Assembly (NCBI GenBank): GCA_964582415.1
Contig: CAZOSF010000089.1
Coordinates: 1-7,325, forward strand
Reading direction: 5' to 3'
Length of the DNA: 7,325 nucleotides
Source: CAZOSF01 sp964582415
Lineage (GTDB): Bacteria; Bacteroidota; Bacteroidia; Flavobacteriales; Flavobacteriaceae
Shown here piece after piece: positions 7,045 to 7,325 of the stretch (position 1 is the first letter of the stretch; each line of letters opens with the position of its first letter). Under the pieces are notes generated by a model. That model was not told the DNA's origin. It was given only the letters and a program-made list of their open reading frames with translations, and did not search any database. The position numbers and the translations under genes are program-made.

Positions 7045-7179
7045 CTTCCATGACTTGTATAGAATCTGAAAATGTGGTATCTTAGTTGTTCGGTCTGAAA
7101 ATATTTTTTGAAGTCAAGACCAAGGGTGTCAGTTGTTTACAAGCTGTTAATAAAATCGCCCTAAAATTTTTCAAAATAG
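7045..7179. other. AT-rich non-coding stretch before the rRNA promoter
   Basis: No open reading frame of more than about a dozen codons with plausible start, no tRNA, and no convincing intrinsic terminator for the DUF4294 gene. A weak GGTCT/AGACC pairing (7092-7096 with 7117-7121) has a 20-base loop and no T-run after it. The last part (7150-7179) is A/T-rich and could act as an upstream element for the strong promoter that follows. Confidence 0.5.
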
Positions 7180-7180
7180 T

Positions 7181-7213
7181 TTTGGTAGATTGAAAAATGG
7201 GGTTGTATATTTG
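7181..7213 (+). promoter_or_regulatory. Strong Bacteroidota promoter, probably of a ribosomal RNA operon
   Basis: TTTG at 7181-7184 and TATATTTG at 7206-7213 are exact matches to the Bacteroidota -33 and -7 boxes, with a 21-base spacer in the accepted range. A/T-rich sequence precedes it. Transcription should start around 7219-7222. It is the best promoter in the window and reads toward the right edge into a leader resembling flavobacterial 16S leaders. Confidence 0.8.
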
Positions 7214-7219
7214 CAGCCG

Positions 7220-7325
7220 CTTAACGGACGAGTGACTTCAAAACACAAGTCTCAGATTTGCGAAAAGAAAGATTAAAAGTTCATTGATATATTGGAACAA
7301 TAAATTGACAGCGCGTACCGGTTCT
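7220..7325 (+). ncRNA. Probable 5' leader of a 16S-23S-5S rRNA operon (cut by the window edge)
   Basis: The stretch GTTCATTGATATATTGGAAC (7279-7298), followed by AAATTGACAGCGCGTA (7302-7317), resembles the leaders that precede 16S rRNA genes in Flavobacteriaceae as I remember them. The GTTCATTGA part may be the boxA-like antitermination element found in rRNA leaders. A small hairpin, GACTT (7234-7238) with AAGTC (7247-7251), lies near the start. The 16S gene itself is not in the window. Identification rests on remembered leader sequence plus the strong promoter, so a leader of another stable RNA is the alternative. Confidence 0.65.

Noticed and set aside
7092..7121. Hairpin after the DUF4294 gene as a terminator
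   Set aside because: Only a 5-bp stem with a 20-base loop and no T-run following it.
1..7325. CRISPR array, insertion sequence, tRNA or prophage remains
   Set aside because: No spaced direct repeats, no terminal repeats with a transposase and no cloverleaf-like segment in the short intergenic regions.

Overview
The window looks like chromosomal DNA of a marine-type flavobacterium (Bacteroidota, Flavobacteriaceae). The evidence is moderate-to-low GC, the Bacteroidota promoter form (TTTG, about 20 bases, TAnnTTTG), few Shine-Dalgarno sites, signal peptides ending in '..SQ' or '..GQ', and protein families typical of this group (long PagL-like acyloxyacyl hydrolase, DUF4294 protein, M42 peptidase, MBOAT plus SGNH-like pair). 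It is densely coded, with six complete genes and no mobile element, CRISPR array or tRNA that I can see.

Layout: (1) 5-1282, minus: outer-membrane PagL-like lipid A deacylase homologue. (2) 1325-2737, plus, divergent from it: sodium- or proton-coupled alanine/glycine symporter of the AGCS family. (3) 2727-3668, minus, meeting the symporter tail to tail with an 11-base overlap: membrane-anchored SGNH-like protein. (4) 3665-5092, minus, directly upstream of gene 3 and overlapping it by 4 bases: MBOAT acyltransferase with a GTG start. (5) 5157-6242, minus: M42 metallo-aminopeptidase, followed by a clear intrinsic terminator. (6) 6346-7044, plus, divergent from gene 5: secreted or periplasmic DUF4294 protein. 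(7) 7045-7325: non-coding, with a near-perfect Bacteroidota promoter and what looks like the leader of a ribosomal RNA operon. The 16S gene itself would begin beyond the right edge.

How they fit together: genes 3 and 4 form a two-gene cassette that probably O-acylates an exported or surface glycan, with the MBOAT as membrane acyltransferase and the SGNH-like protein as its periplasmic partner. Gene 1 may act on lipid A in the outer membrane, so three genes concern the cell envelope. The symporter, peptidase and rRNA operon are housekeeping. I found no convincing previously undescribed system. The points most worth a second look are two envelope enzymes that seem to lack an expected catalytic acidic residue (both Asn), the non-ATG starts and overlaps, and the promoter and leader architecture at the right edge.
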